DNA of 64,000 bases. Source: a virus. Under the pieces are notes generated by a model, which saw only the letters and a list, made by a program, of their open reading frames with translations, did not search any database and had not been told where the DNA came from. This document shows, one piece after another, positions 23,741-32,174 of the stretch; within the stretch, counting starts at the first letter, position 1; each line of letters begins with the position of its first letter. The stretch lies in IMG/VR virus record IMGVR_UViG_3300009128_001633, positions 1-64,000 of that record. The stretch is one strand, 5' to 3'. Made by a program: the position numbers and the translations under genes.

Positions 23741-24398
23741 AATAATCTTACCATTAGATGGAATGACAATTAGTGAAACGACAAACATTGCTTCACAAAC
23801 TAAAGGAAAAGTGTGGGGTTTTAAAGTTAATGATCTTTTAATAGATCATGGGTTAGAAATTGTTAGAGGTCTAAAAACATTTGGCAAAGTAATGGCGGAT
23901 CCTAAATTATACGATATACCAAACACAATGACCAATTCAATTAAAAAACTAACAAATGCCGGAGCAGACATCATCACTGTTCATATGGAACCAAAATATA
24001 AACCACCATCTGAATATCTTCAAAAAATAGCAGGAGTAACTATATTAACAACTATGGATGACAATAGATGTGAAGATGTTTATGAAGCTCCTGCAGTTGA
24101 AATTATTGAATATTTTAAAGAAGACGCTGTTGATCTTGGGTATGGATATTTAGTGTGTTCAGGAGGAGATTTAAAAGATCTACATTTTAATGGTTGTTAT
24201 ATTAAAAAAATATGTCCCGGAATAAGACCCAAATGGGCTATAGTTAAAGATGATGATCAGAAAAGAATAACGACACCAAAACAAGCAATAGAATTAGGTG
24301 CAGATCTTCTTGTTATAGGCCGTCCAATTACACAAGCTAAAGATATAATTAAAGCATTGGATTTAACAAATAAAGAGATAGAGGAGGCATTAAAATGA
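23730..24398 (+). CDS. pyrF: Orotidine 5'-phosphate decarboxylase
   Basis: A 222-residue OMP decarboxylase, the last step of UMP synthesis. Signature segments are ILPLDGM at the start, DPKLYDIPNTMTNSI (the catalytic D-x-K-x-x-D-I-P-x-T region), ADIITVHME, and the phosphate-binding end CPGIRP followed by GADLLVIGRPITQA. All expected catalytic residues appear present. The ribosome binding site is AAGGAGGGC. It is translationally coupled to pyrE (ATGA overlap). De novo pyrimidine genes are rare in phages. Confidence 0.9.
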   Translation: MESKIILPLDGMTISETTNIASQTKGKVWGFKVNDLLIDHGLEIVRGLKTFGKVMADPKLYDIPNTMTNSIKKLTNAGADIITVHMEPKYKPPSEYLQKIAGVTILTTMDDNRCEDVYEAPAVEIIEYFKEDAVDLGYGYLVCSGGDLKDLHFNGCYIKKICPGIRPKWAIVKDDDQKRITTPKQAIELGADLLVIGRPITQAKDIIKALDLTNKEIEEALK

Positions 24399-25018
24399 GA
24401 AACGAAGAATATTTAATAGATCTTTTAGAGAAAGCAAATGTAATTAAATATGGACATTTTGTCGGCACATCAGGAAAACACTTAGATACATATGTTCTAA
24501 AAGATGCTATAATAAGAAACGGAGAAGCTTTTCCAGAAATTTGTAATGAATTGGCAAGATTAATAATAAGAAATATACAAAACTGGAAAAGGGTACATTT
24601 TCTAACAGGACCTGCGACAGTCGGTGCTGTATTTGCTGGAATAATTGGGTTTATATTAAATAAGCCATTCGTTTTTCCAGAAAAAGAAAATGTATCACCA
24701 ATTGAAGTGGAACCTGATGGTTTGATAAATGATACTAGAATGGTTTTTCGTCGTGGACACAACAGAGCAATAAAAGGTAAAAGTTTAATAATTGTAGAAG
24801 ATGTTGCAACAACCGGAGGGTCAATAACTAAAACAGCAAATGCTATAAGTGAAAATGGAGGGATCGTGATAGGAGTTGCACTAATATGGAACAGGTCAAA
24901 CTTTCATTTACAAGGTGTTCCAACATTTTCTCTTATAAATAGAGAACTTGATAGTTGGAAAAAATTAAATTGTCCTATGTGCATGAAGGGTATTAAAATA
25001 GATGACATTAAAGCTTAA
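24395..25018 (+). CDS. pyrE: Orotate phosphoribosyltransferase-like protein
   Basis: A 207-residue type I phosphoribosyltransferase. The PRPP-binding motif is LIIVEDVATTGGSITKT (about residues 131-147). An upstream GTSGKHLDTYVLKDA region resembles the orotate-binding N-terminal segment of PyrE (SGRKSPYYVD-like), and TGPATVGAVFAG matches the GPA-x-G loop. With PyrF this gives orotate to OMP to UMP. A different purine or pyrimidine base cannot be excluded, but pairing with pyrF favours orotate. It overlaps the next ORF by 17 nt. Confidence 0.85.
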   Translation: MRNEEYLIDLLEKANVIKYGHFVGTSGKHLDTYVLKDAIIRNGEAFPEICNELARLIIRNIQNWKRVHFLTGPATVGAVFAGIIGFILNKPFVFPEKENVSPIEVEPDGLINDTRMVFRRGHNRAIKGKSLIIVEDVATTGGSITKTANAISENGGIVIGVALIWNRSNFHLQGVPTFSLINRELDSWKKLNCPMCMKGIKIDDIKA

Positions 25019-25238
25019 GATAAAACCAATAAATATTTTATGGACACCAGAGATTAATAAACTTAGATTAAAATGCAAATGTGGAAAGTTGTTTACAAGT
25101 CCAGTAAATAGATGGAAAGCTATATGTCCATCGTGTGGTACAAGAGAATCAACGTCATTGTTAAGGAATATATTAGCTAAAAGGTTTTGGAGGAAATATG
25201 CCAAAAAAGAAAAGATTAACAAAAGCAGAAAAAGATGA
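25002..25238 (+). CDS. Small zinc-ribbon protein
   Basis: A 78-residue basic protein with CKCGKLF (C-x-C) followed about 16 residues later by CPSC, a zinc-ribbon pattern. The C-terminus is strongly Lys/Arg-rich. It overlaps pyrE at the start and the RuvC-like gene by 41 nt at the end. A DNA- or RNA-binding role is likely but unproven. Confidence 0.6.
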   Translation: MTLKLKIKPINILWTPEINKLRLKCKCGKLFTSPVNRWKAICPSCGTRESTSLLRNILAKRFWRKYAKKEKINKSRKR

Positions 25239-25836
25239 TGTTTTTAAAATCAACAGAAGAATATTGAAACATCATTTTAGAAATAGAAAAGAAATTATAG
25301 GTCTTGATCTTGGCACTCATATTACGGGATTATATAATAATAAATTTGGGTCACAAATATGGTCAGGTGGTGGAGATCCCAATATATATGCAAGAATATC
25401 AATTATTAAAAAAGAATTTCTTGTGTACTTATCATTCAAAAACTCCAAAAAGTGTTTTTTTCTTATAGAAGATTATGCTTTTTCTAGGAGTAAAATGGTT
25501 CAAACAGCTGAGTTGGGAGGCATTATAAGAGTTTTATTATATGAGTCTGGCATGCCATACTTAACAATTGCTCCCAATACACTAAAAAAGTTTGTCTTAG
25601 GACCAAGTGAGCACCAAAAAAAGGGTAGTCAAAAAGCACCCGTCATGGTAGAGGTACTCGATAGATGGGGTATTAAATTTACTGACGACAATGCATGTGA
25701 TGCATATTGCATCGTAAAATTTATGGAATATTTAAGAGTATACATCCTAGGTGGAGAAATAGACAATAGATCATTACTAAAATGGGAAGAACAAATGTTT
25801 TATGATTTTGCAGTAAATAGGGGGATACCAAAATGA
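25198..25836 (+). CDS. RuvC-like Holliday junction resolvase
   Basis: A 212-residue RNase H-fold nuclease. The motifs are GLDLGTHITGL (first catalytic Asp), FFLIEDYAF (Glu), and DDNACDAYCIVKF at the end of the fold (final Asp pair). Between them lies APNTLKKFVLG, followed by KGSQKAPVMVEVL, as in RuvC-type resolvases. It would cut branched DNA during late replication or packaging. The N-terminal 35 residues are basic. The ribosome binding site is TTGGAGGAA. Confidence 0.8.
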   Translation: MPKKKRLTKAEKDDVFKINRRILKHHFRNRKEIIGLDLGTHITGLYNNKFGSQIWSGGGDPNIYARISIIKKEFLVYLSFKNSKKCFFLIEDYAFSRSKMVQTAELGGIIRVLLYESGMPYLTIAPNTLKKFVLGPSEHQKKGSQKAPVMVEVLDRWGIKFTDDNACDAYCIVKFMEYLRVYILGGEIDNRSLLKWEEQMFYDFAVNRGIPK

Positions 25837-26059
25837 CTGTTGAACTAAATTTTTCCTGTAATTTGTGTGAGCTTCCTTCTGATAATGAAGGTGTAACTAT
25901 GATATTTGAAATAGACCAAAATAACGAACATAATGCTATAATGCTCCTAAATGGAGTTTAGTAAGAGTTGTAAAAGGAATGGTTAGAAATACTTCAAATC
26001 AAATAAAAGACATACACGTTTGCAAGCATTGTCATAAAAAGATAAAATTTGCTAAATAA
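25833..26059 (+). pseudogene. Zinc-ribbon gene broken by an 8-bp tandem duplication
   Basis: From ATG 25833 a frame with CNLC near its start reads to TAG 25971-25973 region after LLNGV. The other half of a zinc ribbon (VCKHCHKKIKFAK) is encoded in a different frame ending at TAA 26057-26059. The sequence ATAATGCT occurs twice in tandem at 25930-25945. Deleting one copy joins the frames (EHN-APKWSLVRVVKG) and gives a protein of about 72 residues with two CxxC pairs. It is thus a slippage-type duplication, either in the phage or in the assembly. Confidence 0.7.
25930..25945 (+). repeat. 8-bp tandem duplication (frameshifting)
   Basis: Two adjacent copies of ATAATGCT. Removing one restores the frame of the zinc-ribbon gene that contains it. 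Confidence 0.8.
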
Positions 26060-26061
26060 AA

Positions 26062-26100
26062 AGGGGAGCCTGAAGGGAGGGCGTTTCCCCAGACTCCCCT
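26062..26100 (-). terminator. Terminator for the - strand transcripts
   Basis: AGGGGAG (26062-26068) pairs with CTCCCCT (26094-26100), extended by CTG/CAG after one mismatch. Read on the - strand the hairpin is followed by TTTTTATTT, so it ends leftward transcription of the carbohydrate island. Confidence 0.75.
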
Positions 26101-26136
26101 AGATGGGACATGATGGCCGATTACCATGCCCCACCG

Positions 26137-26180
26137 TCGCCGACTGACAGAATGGAGCCTACCAGTCGGCGATTCCTTTT
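26137..26180 (+). terminator. Terminator for the + strand transcripts
   Basis: TCGCCGACTG (26137-26146) pairs perfectly with CAGTCGGCGA (26163-26172); the descending arm is followed by TTCCTTTTA. It overlaps the last codons of the converging - strand glycosyltransferase gene. Confidence 0.75.
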
Positions 26181-27160
26181 ATTTTTGAAGCTAAGTTGTC
26201 TACCACTTTTTGAAGACTGAAATATTTTTGATAAAACTTTCTAGGCTTAAATTCACGTTCCTTATCAAGAACATACTTCAAGGCATGAACAAAATCACTG
26301 CCATCTATTCTGACACAAGAGTCATCATAAAAATAATCATCCCATATATATAGTCCATCATTATCTCTAACAACAACTGGTATATCCATGCATAACATCT
26401 CTGGAATAACTCTTGGGCAACTATCACCTTCACTACAACAAACGCCTACCCTTGCCATACAAGCTAATTCAGGAATATCTTTACGAGGAACCCATCCATT
26501 AAACGTTATATTTAAATCTAAATTTTTAGCCAATTCAATAATCTCAGGATCAGTATTACCTATTTGTAATATTTTCAACCCACTGCCATCCATTATTTCA
26601 AGAAACCATTTATGACCTTTTATCTTTTTTTGTTTAGCATTAGCGATAAAAACAACATCATAGATTTTTTCTTTAGAAATAGGATAAAATATATTCCCAC
26701 AAGCAGGTTTTAAAAACTTGTGAACCTCATACCCACTATCTTTTAGTTCCAAAAATTGTTTTCTACTGTCAGCCAATACAAGGTTATAATCCGTAAGGTC
26801 TCCATTGGCCTTTGGGTTAAATCTAGCTTTAAAAATAGCCCCATAGTATAGCTTAAAAGCCTTTGAACATGCTTGCATAACCGGCATGTATTCTTTGAAT
26901 CCACCACGACTAAATATGAAATCAAAGTTCAAATTATCTATCGGAAATTCTCTCCACCACCATTCAATGAAATCATCCAAATATCTAACTGATCTAGGAC
27001 CACCATTCCACATCCATATTTCACTGTGGTTAAACTCAAACTTTTTATGTAACATAAAAAACAACCATATCCACATGTCATCAACTTCATATATAGAATC
27101 AAACATTATTCTTTCTTTATCTTTTGGAACTTCCTGTCTTAACATTAGTCCGGTCTTCAT
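26159..27160 (-). CDS. GT-B glycosyltransferase
   Basis: A 333-residue glycosyltransferase of GT1/GT4 type. The C-terminal donor domain is recognisable from VVFIANAK, then ILQIGNTDPEI, the FNGWVPRKDIPELACMARVG segment (typical 'G-x-x-x-x-x-x-l-y-x-x-a' region), and CPRVIPEMLCMDIPVVVRD with the conserved Glu that contacts the nucleotide sugar. The N-terminal domain is aromatic-rich. It is the last gene of the - strand unit and overlaps the wecB gene by 4 nt. Confidence 0.75.
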   Translation of the reverse strand: MKTGLMLRQEVPKDKERIMFDSIYEVDDMWIWLFFMLHKKFEFNHSEIWMWNGGPRSVRYLDDFIEWWWREFPIDNLNFDFIFSRGGFKEYMPVMQACSKAFKLYYGAIFKARFNPKANGDLTDYNLVLADSRKQFLELKDSGYEVHKFLKPACGNIFYPISKEKIYDVVFIANAKQKKIKGHKWFLEIMDGSGLKILQIGNTDPEIIELAKNLDLNITFNGWVPRKDIPELACMARVGVCCSEGDSCPRVIPEMLCMDIPVVVRDNDGLYIWDDYFYDDSCVRIDGSDFVHALKYVLDKEREFKPRKFYQKYFSLQKVVDNLASKIKGIADW

Positions 27161-28245
27161 AGTTCACTCCTACTTATTATTTCAGCTATTTTAGCTCCCG
27201 CCATACCATCTCCAATTGCTTTTGATTCCAATTGATCTTTTCTTTTAAAAGCATAAGAAGCCCTTTCGCTTATTGCGTTCGGATTAACACCAACTAAATC
27301 AACGTGACCAGATTTAACTAGATTATCCCACTCTGTTACATTTCTTAAAACAATACATGGCACACCGAAGAATGCTGATTCCTTCTGTACTCCACCAGAA
27401 TCTGTTATTATAACTTTTGCATTTTTCTCCAATGACAACATATCGTTGTAACCAACAGGATTTATGACAAAAAAATCTTTAGTCATCCTAAATAACTTAT
27501 CCAACCCAATATTTTCTATAGCTTCCATTGTCCTGGGATGCATTGGAAAAACAATAGGACATCTACCAATACAAAGCATTAATAATCCTTCAACTATTTG
27601 TTTGAGATTGTCATTATCTGGAGAAGTATTTATTTCCCTATGAACAGTGACCAATATATACTTTCTTTTTTCAACTTCTAATTTATTAAGTATATTGTCA
27701 ACTATCTTGTCTTTAAATTGAAGAAACATATCATACATTACATCACCAACTAAATAAACATTTGATTCTATTCTTTCATTCGATAAATTTTCCATAGATT
27801 CAATAGTTGGACAAAAAAGAATCTCAGACATGTGGTCTATTACTATTCTATTCATTTCTTCAGGCATCATTTCAAAACTTCTCATACCTGCTTCTATATG
27901 TATTAGTGGAATTTCCATCTTACAACAAGCAACTGCTCCAGATATAGCTGAATCTGTATCACCAAAAACTATGACATAGTCAGGTGAATCCATTTCTATT
28001 ATTTTCTTTATTTCAGTTATTGTTTGTGAAAGTCTTAACATGCGATTTTCTCTAGACACATTAAGCATATATCTACATTTACCATTCATATTAAAATCAT
28101 TAAAAAATATATCTGACATATTTTCATCATAATGATGACCAGTATGTATTAGTTTTTCTTCTATTCCATACTCTTTTAAATGTTTAGAAATTCCAGCAGA
28201 TTTTATGAATGTTGGTCTAGCACCAATAACAGTAAGAACTTTCAT
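27157..28245 (-). CDS. wecB: UDP-N-acetylglucosamine 2-epimerase
   Basis: A 362-residue non-hydrolysing UDP-GlcNAc 2-epimerase, giving UDP-ManNAc. The motifs are VIGARPTFIKSA at the start, HTGHHYDENMSDIFF, VFGDTDSAI, HIEAGMRSF, TVHREIN, and ITDSGGVQKESAFFGVPC at the UDP-binding C-terminal domain. The residues usually involved in catalysis (Asp, Glu, His) are present. The length matches the family. It supplies a precursor for the modified sugar presumably made by the island. Confidence 0.93.
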   Translation of the reverse strand: MKVLTVIGARPTFIKSAGISKHLKEYGIEEKLIHTGHHYDENMSDIFFNDFNMNGKCRYMLNVSRENRMLRLSQTITEIKKIIEMDSPDYVIVFGDTDSAISGAVACCKMEIPLIHIEAGMRSFEMMPEEMNRIVIDHMSEILFCPTIESMENLSNERIESNVYLVGDVMYDMFLQFKDKIVDNILNKLEVEKRKYILVTVHREINTSPDNDNLKQIVEGLLMLCIGRCPIVFPMHPRTMEAIENIGLDKLFRMTKDFFVINPVGYNDMLSLEKNAKVIITDSGGVQKESAFFGVPCIVLRNVTEWDNLVKSGHVDLVGVNPNAISERASYAFKRKDQLESKAIGDGMAGAKIAEIISRSEL

Positions 28246-28811
28246 TTTATTATTCCTTTAAACAAAAATATCTTAGAATTCTTTTTATGGTTCATTAATA
28301 TAACCTGCATTGATTCAAAGTCCACAACTTCTTTATATCTATCAACAACAAGCTCAACTGTTGCAAAATATCTAACATGAGAAGCAAAATCCCTGTTAGG
28401 CACAGAACATATTATTGTAGATCTCTTAGGTATGCTTTTTAGAACTTCTATGTCTTTAGTTATGTGTTCAAGAACCTCCAAACATACGAATATCATATCA
28501 CTTTCATATAATTTTAATATGTTAACATCTAATAAATTGCTACAAATAAATTTATAATCTGAAACACGATTAATTGCCTTGCTTATAACTTCTTTAGAAA
28601 AATCAATGCCTATATAATTCTTATAGTTTTTCTTTGAAAGCATTTCAGCAAAAAAACCAGCACCACAACCAAGATCCACTATGGTTGGACAAAAATTTGA
28701 TGACGGTAAATAATTAATGACTTGTTCATATAACTTAAAATAACGCTTAAATCTATTTCCTTTTATATAACCATCACCAGTATAATATTCTGGACCTCTT
28801 TCAGTTCCCAT
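28242..28811 (-). CDS. SAM-dependent methyltransferase
   Basis: A 189-residue class I methyltransferase. Motif I is VDLGCGAGFFAEMLS (about residues 44-58), followed by YIGIDFSKEVISKA and FVCLEVLEHITKDIEVL. It resembles UbiG/Methyltransf_11-type enzymes acting on small molecules or sugars. It sits between a glycosyltransferase and WecB, so O- or N-methylation of a sugar is likely by context. The start overlaps the preceding gene. Confidence 0.8.
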   Translation of the reverse strand: MGTERGPEYYTGDGYIKGNRFKRYFKLYEQVINYLPSSNFCPTIVDLGCGAGFFAEMLSKKNYKNYIGIDFSKEVISKAINRVSDYKFICSNLLDVNILKLYESDMIFVCLEVLEHITKDIEVLKSIPKRSTIICSVPNRDFASHVRYFATVELVVDRYKEVVDFESMQVILMNHKKNSKIFLFKGIIK

Positions 28812-29748
28812 ATAATTCCTCTGTAATAATATCTGTCATTTGTTTCACTCTCACCTCACAACTGTGATTTTTTCTAACAAATTTCATGCCATTATTAGCT
28901 ATTTTTTCTCTCTCATTATCATTTTCTGGTTTTATATAATACAATATTTTCTCTTTAAAATCATCAAAACCATCATAAACAACAAAATGCTTACCATCTT
29001 CATAACCGAGCCTATTCAAATCTTTTGGTCTATCAGCTAAAAGAAAACCACCACAAGCAAGAGTTTCAGTGTATCTCATACTAAATGATTCAAAAATATT
29101 ATTACTTGTAACTACTATTTTTGAACGATTAATTGCCTTAACTAATCGTTTATGTATCACTCTTTTAACTATTGAATTTAAATCCATATTAATCAATATA
29201 TCACGAATGATATGCCTATATGGATAAACTTCTGGTCTAACTGTATAAGCGACTAATACATCACTATCTTTAGAAATATCTAATTTTCTAAAGACGTTTG
29301 TATCTACAGAAAATGGTAAAAAACGAATCTTTTTACAAGCCTTATGTTCTTTTAAAAGATTAACTGCTGGAGTAGTAATACCAAATATAAGATCATAGTT
29401 ATTCTCTTCAAAAAAAGCACGTTGTACATCTGCTCTTATTCTTATTCTTCTTTTGCTAATATCACTTATGCGAATATAATCGACTGCTACATGAATCCTT
29501 TTTATATCTGACACTTTACTTATATCTTTAAATTTTAAACTATATTTCAAACCATATGTCATAATCAAATCTGGTTTTGAGTTACAGTACCTATCTATAA
29601 CTTCCTTAGTAGTAAAACTTTCATCAAAATCAGGATATCCTTCACCCCAGTAAACAACTTCATGATGTTTACTAATTTCGTTTCTGAATAATTGATGTCC
29701 CCAATTATATCTACTAATTTGATTGGGACTTAACAATAATATCTTCAT
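28801..29748 (-). CDS. CgeB-like glycosyltransferase (paralogue 1)
   Basis: A 315-residue protein of the CgeB/spore-maturation-type glycosyltransferase group. Its C-terminal part contains VVTSNNIFESFSMRYTETLA and then CGGFLLADRPKDLNRLGY, where the Glu contacts the sugar nucleotide. N-terminal residues KILLLSPNQISRYNWGHQLF form the first GT-B domain. It is a clear paralogue of the enzyme at 33592-34515, sharing the SNNIF, CG-FLLAD and DGKH segments, so the island arose partly by gene duplication. Confidence 0.75.
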   Translation of the reverse strand: MKILLLSPNQISRYNWGHQLFRNEISKHHEVVYWGEGYPDFDESFTTKEVIDRYCNSKPDLIMTYGLKYSLKFKDISKVSDIKRIHVAVDYIRISDISKRRIRIRADVQRAFFEENNYDLIFGITTPAVNLLKEHKACKKIRFLPFSVDTNVFRKLDISKDSDVLVAYTVRPEVYPYRHIIRDILINMDLNSIVKRVIHKRLVKAINRSKIVVTSNNIFESFSMRYTETLACGGFLLADRPKDLNRLGYEDGKHFVVYDGFDDFKEKILYYIKPENDNEREKIANNGMKFVRKNHSCEVRVKQMTDIITEELYGN

Positions 29749-29749
29749 A

Positions 29750-30268
29750 CTATATCCTTTCGTCTTCTCTAACTTCTCCTATTTTAGTTGCCGGTCTACC
29801 TCTATATATGCAATTAGGACTTGTATTTTTAGCCACCAATGATCCAGCTTGAACCATAGAGTTTCTGGCTATTCTCACTGATGGCATGATAATAACTCCT
29901 GCACCTATGCGTGTTCCGCATTCAATATATGGAGGTTCTGATAATGGCTTATAATGTCTGGCATGAGATATTTCTTTTGTGTTAGTAGTTACGACACCCA
30001 TTCCAATGAAAACATTATCTTCAATTACACAACCTTTACATATGTTAGAGAATTGCATAACTCTAACATTTTGTCCAATACGAGCTCCTTCGGCTATAAA
30101 ACAAAAGGATCTAACTTCCGACTTATTGCCAATTATAACACTAGGTCTAATAACAGTGTGATGACCAATGAAACAATCATTCCCAATATTTGTATCTTCT
30201 GATACCACTGCACCATATTCTATTCTTGTATAATTCCCTATTATAGCCAAATCACTAATCTCATTCAT
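29750..30268 (-). CDS. Hexapeptide-repeat acyltransferase (left-handed beta-helix)
   Basis: A 172-residue protein made almost entirely of hexapeptide repeats (IGNYTRIEYGAVV, IGNDCFIGHHTVI, IGNKSEV, IGQNVRV, IEDNVFIGMGVV), ending with AGSLVAKNTSPNCIYRGRPA. This is the left-handed parallel beta-helix of sugar O- or N-acetyltransferases. An extended loop near residues 100-118 carries His and Tyr residues that may be catalytic. The acceptor is probably an amino sugar. It is directly adjacent to another such gene. Confidence 0.85.
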   Translation of the reverse strand: MNEISDLAIIGNYTRIEYGAVVSEDTNIGNDCFIGHHTVIRPSVIIGNKSEVRSFCFIAEGARIGQNVRVMQFSNICKGCVIEDNVFIGMGVVTTNTKEISHARHYKPLSEPPYIECGTRIGAGVIIMPSVRIARNSMVQAGSLVAKNTSPNCIYRGRPATKIGEVREDERI

Positions 30269-30269
30269 A

Positions 30270-30779
30270 TTAGCTCCTTAAAAGGAATACCTCTTTTTCA
30301 GTAACATCTCGTAATTTCCTAGCTGGAATTCCAACGTATAGACCATACGGTTCTGTGTTCTTATTCACAAGGCTACATGCTCCAATGATACAATTCGAAG
30401 CAATTTTCACTCCATTCATAATAACAACGTCATCACCAACAAAGCAACCATTACCAACAATTAATGGGTTTGAAATAGCTCTTTTATTATAGATTGTTTC
30501 AACCCCAACTGAAAAATATACATTATCTTCAATTATAACATTTCTTGCTATAACTGATTTATATCTTAAAGTGACATTATCACCAATAACATTACCACCA
30601 GATGATATAACATAACTATCTATAAAAACATTATTACCTATTCTTGTCCCTTTTTTAAGAAACACATGATTGCAAATTTCAACATTATATCCAACAACAA
30701 CATTTTCCTCAATAATATTAAAATGTCCAATTTTTAAACCATTACCACTCATGAATGAATTGTGTATTATGTTATACAT
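30270..30779 (-). CDS. Hexapeptide-repeat acyltransferase
   Basis: A 169-residue left-handed beta-helix protein. The repeats are IGHFNIIEENVVVG, IGNNVFIDSYVI, IGDNVTL, IEDNVYFSVG and VGDDVVIMNGV, with the end IGACSLVNKNTEPYGLYVGI, the usual closing element. It is a paralogue of the neighbouring enzyme, so each may use a different acyl group or position. It overlaps the amidohydrolase gene by 8 nt. Confidence 0.85.
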   Translation of the reverse strand: MYNIIHNSFMSGNGLKIGHFNIIEENVVVGYNVEICNHVFLKKGTRIGNNVFIDSYVISSGGNVIGDNVTLRYKSVIARNVIIEDNVYFSVGVETIYNKRAISNPLIVGNGCFVGDDVVIMNGVKIASNCIIGACSLVNKNTEPYGLYVGIPARKLRDVTEKEVFLLRS

Positions 30780-31551
30780 GATTTAATCTCCCGTATATTG
30801 TTAATACATTTTCATAAAACAATCCATTCTTAACTTCATCAGTAATATTAGATAAATTAATGCAATATATAGCCATTCTTAAATCAGCATATGGTTCATC
30901 AGATCCAAATATGATTTTACGTTTTCCTAATTTATCTACAGCTTTTTCAATAAGCCACGGAAGTTTAACAGAAGAAGTATCCAGATATACATTATCTAAT
31001 CTCTCAATATATAATAAGTCTATGGCTCTTTCAATAAGATCTGCTGCATTGCCGCCAAGATGAGCAGCAATAAAATTTATAGTCTTAAATCTTTTGGCGG
31101 CATCTATCAAATACTTAATATCACTTCGCCAATGTCTTCCGCAATGTACTAATATTGGAAGACTAAATTCAGCAGCACACTCGAGAAAATCATCCATTTC
31201 CGGAACATCAAAGGTTGTTTCAGATATACTAGGATGATATTTTAGACCGCATATTATATCATTATAAAGAGATATCTGTTTCAAAGTCTCACTATCTTTT
31301 GGATCAATAACAAGTAACGGATAAAAAACTACTGGAAAAGACCATTTAGAATACTCTTCAATGAATTGCATATTCAGTGTAGAACTCTTCACTATATTAG
31401 ACAAATTAGGCATAACTACAGATCCATAAATACAATTTTCCATTTCCATAATTAATTCATGATAACTTTTTAACGAAAAGAACCTTTCTGTTTTTTCAGT
31501 TTTTCCTATATGTACATGACTATCAATTATAATGTTTTCAACTTTTTTCAT
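30772..31551 (-). CDS. Amidohydrolase-family (TIM-barrel) hydrolase
   Basis: A 259-residue metal-dependent hydrolase of the amidohydrolase-2 type. The motifs are IIDSHVHIG (metal-binding His-x-His), GLKYHPSI, ILVHCGRHW, FIAAHLGG and IIFGSDEPYADL (final Asp). Family members are decarboxylases or hydrolases. Inside a sugar-modification cluster it might remove or hydrolyse an acyl or lactam group, but the substrate is unknown. Start and stop both overlap neighbours. Confidence 0.8.
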   Translation of the reverse strand: MKKVENIIIDSHVHIGKTEKTERFFSLKSYHELIMEMENCIYGSVVMPNLSNIVKSSTLNMQFIEEYSKWSFPVVFYPLLVIDPKDSETLKQISLYNDIICGLKYHPSISETTFDVPEMDDFLECAAEFSLPILVHCGRHWRSDIKYLIDAAKRFKTINFIAAHLGGNAADLIERAIDLLYIERLDNVYLDTSSVKLPWLIEKAVDKLGKRKIIFGSDEPYADLRMAIYCINLSNITDEVKNGLFYENVLTIYGRLNHV

Positions 31552-32174
31552 AACCTATCTTCCTCCAGAACTTCACCTTTTTCTTTTGCAGGACTACCAA
31601 AAACTATTTTATTTTCAGGAACATCTTTCGTGACTACAGATCCGGCACCAATAATAGCATTATCTTTTATTATAACTCCTGGAAGAATACTTGCCATGTT
31701 TCCAATTCTCACACCTCTACCAATAGTAGGACCTATCAAGTTTTTACCATGACCGCTTCTTTTGAATCGCATCTTATAATCATTAGTAGTGCAAACCATA
31801 GGTCCAAGAAAAGTATAGTCACCAATAACAGTAAATTTAGTAATGTGACACTGAGCATTAATACCGCAATTATTACCAATCCTAGTATCTCCTTCACAAT
31901 TAACTAATCCTCCTACATAAGTATTGTTCCCTATTATGGTACGAGGAAGGATGATTGAATTATGACCTATGAATACTTTGTTTCCAAACTTACATCCTCC
32001 GTAAATAACACAACCAGATGAAAGTCTACACCAATCACCCAACTCAATTCTTCCATTTAATGGAAGTATATCCACAAAAGATACAGTTTCATCTATCGAA
32101 ACATTATCGCCAACTTTCAAGTAGTTACGTTCAATTAGATGTTTGAATTTTTCTGGTATTTTCGGAACTAACAC
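31548..32174 (-). CDS. Hexapeptide-repeat acyltransferase
   Basis: A 208-residue left-handed beta-helix protein with repeats such as LGDWCRLSSGCVIYGG, FGNKVFIGHNSII, IGNNTYVGGLVN and IGNNCGINAQ, ending with IGAGSVVTKDVPENKIVFGS. The start is taken as GTG 32174, because AAGGAG lies 8 nt upstream. Upstream in-frame TTG 32207 would overlap the previous gene by 77 nt; GTG 32174 overlaps it by 44 nt. It belongs to the acetyltransferase set of the island. Confidence 0.8.
   Translation of the reverse strand: MLVPKIPEKFKHLIERNYLKVGDNVSIDETVSFVDILPLNGRIELGDWCRLSSGCVIYGGCKFGNKVFIGHNSIILPRTIIGNNTYVGGLVNCEGDTRIGNNCGINAQCHITKFTVIGDYTFLGPMVCTTNDYKMRFKRSGHGKNLIGPTIGRGVRIGNMASILPGVIIKDNAIIGAGSVVTKDVPENKIVFGSPAKEKGEVLEEDRL

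Noticed and set aside
4849-25836. Genetic-code reassignment of TGA or TAG
   Set aside because: Both codons end many ordinary genes here (for example TGA after the methyltransferase and the OMP pathway overlap genes, TAG after the Lys-rich protein), so the in-frame cases must be local.
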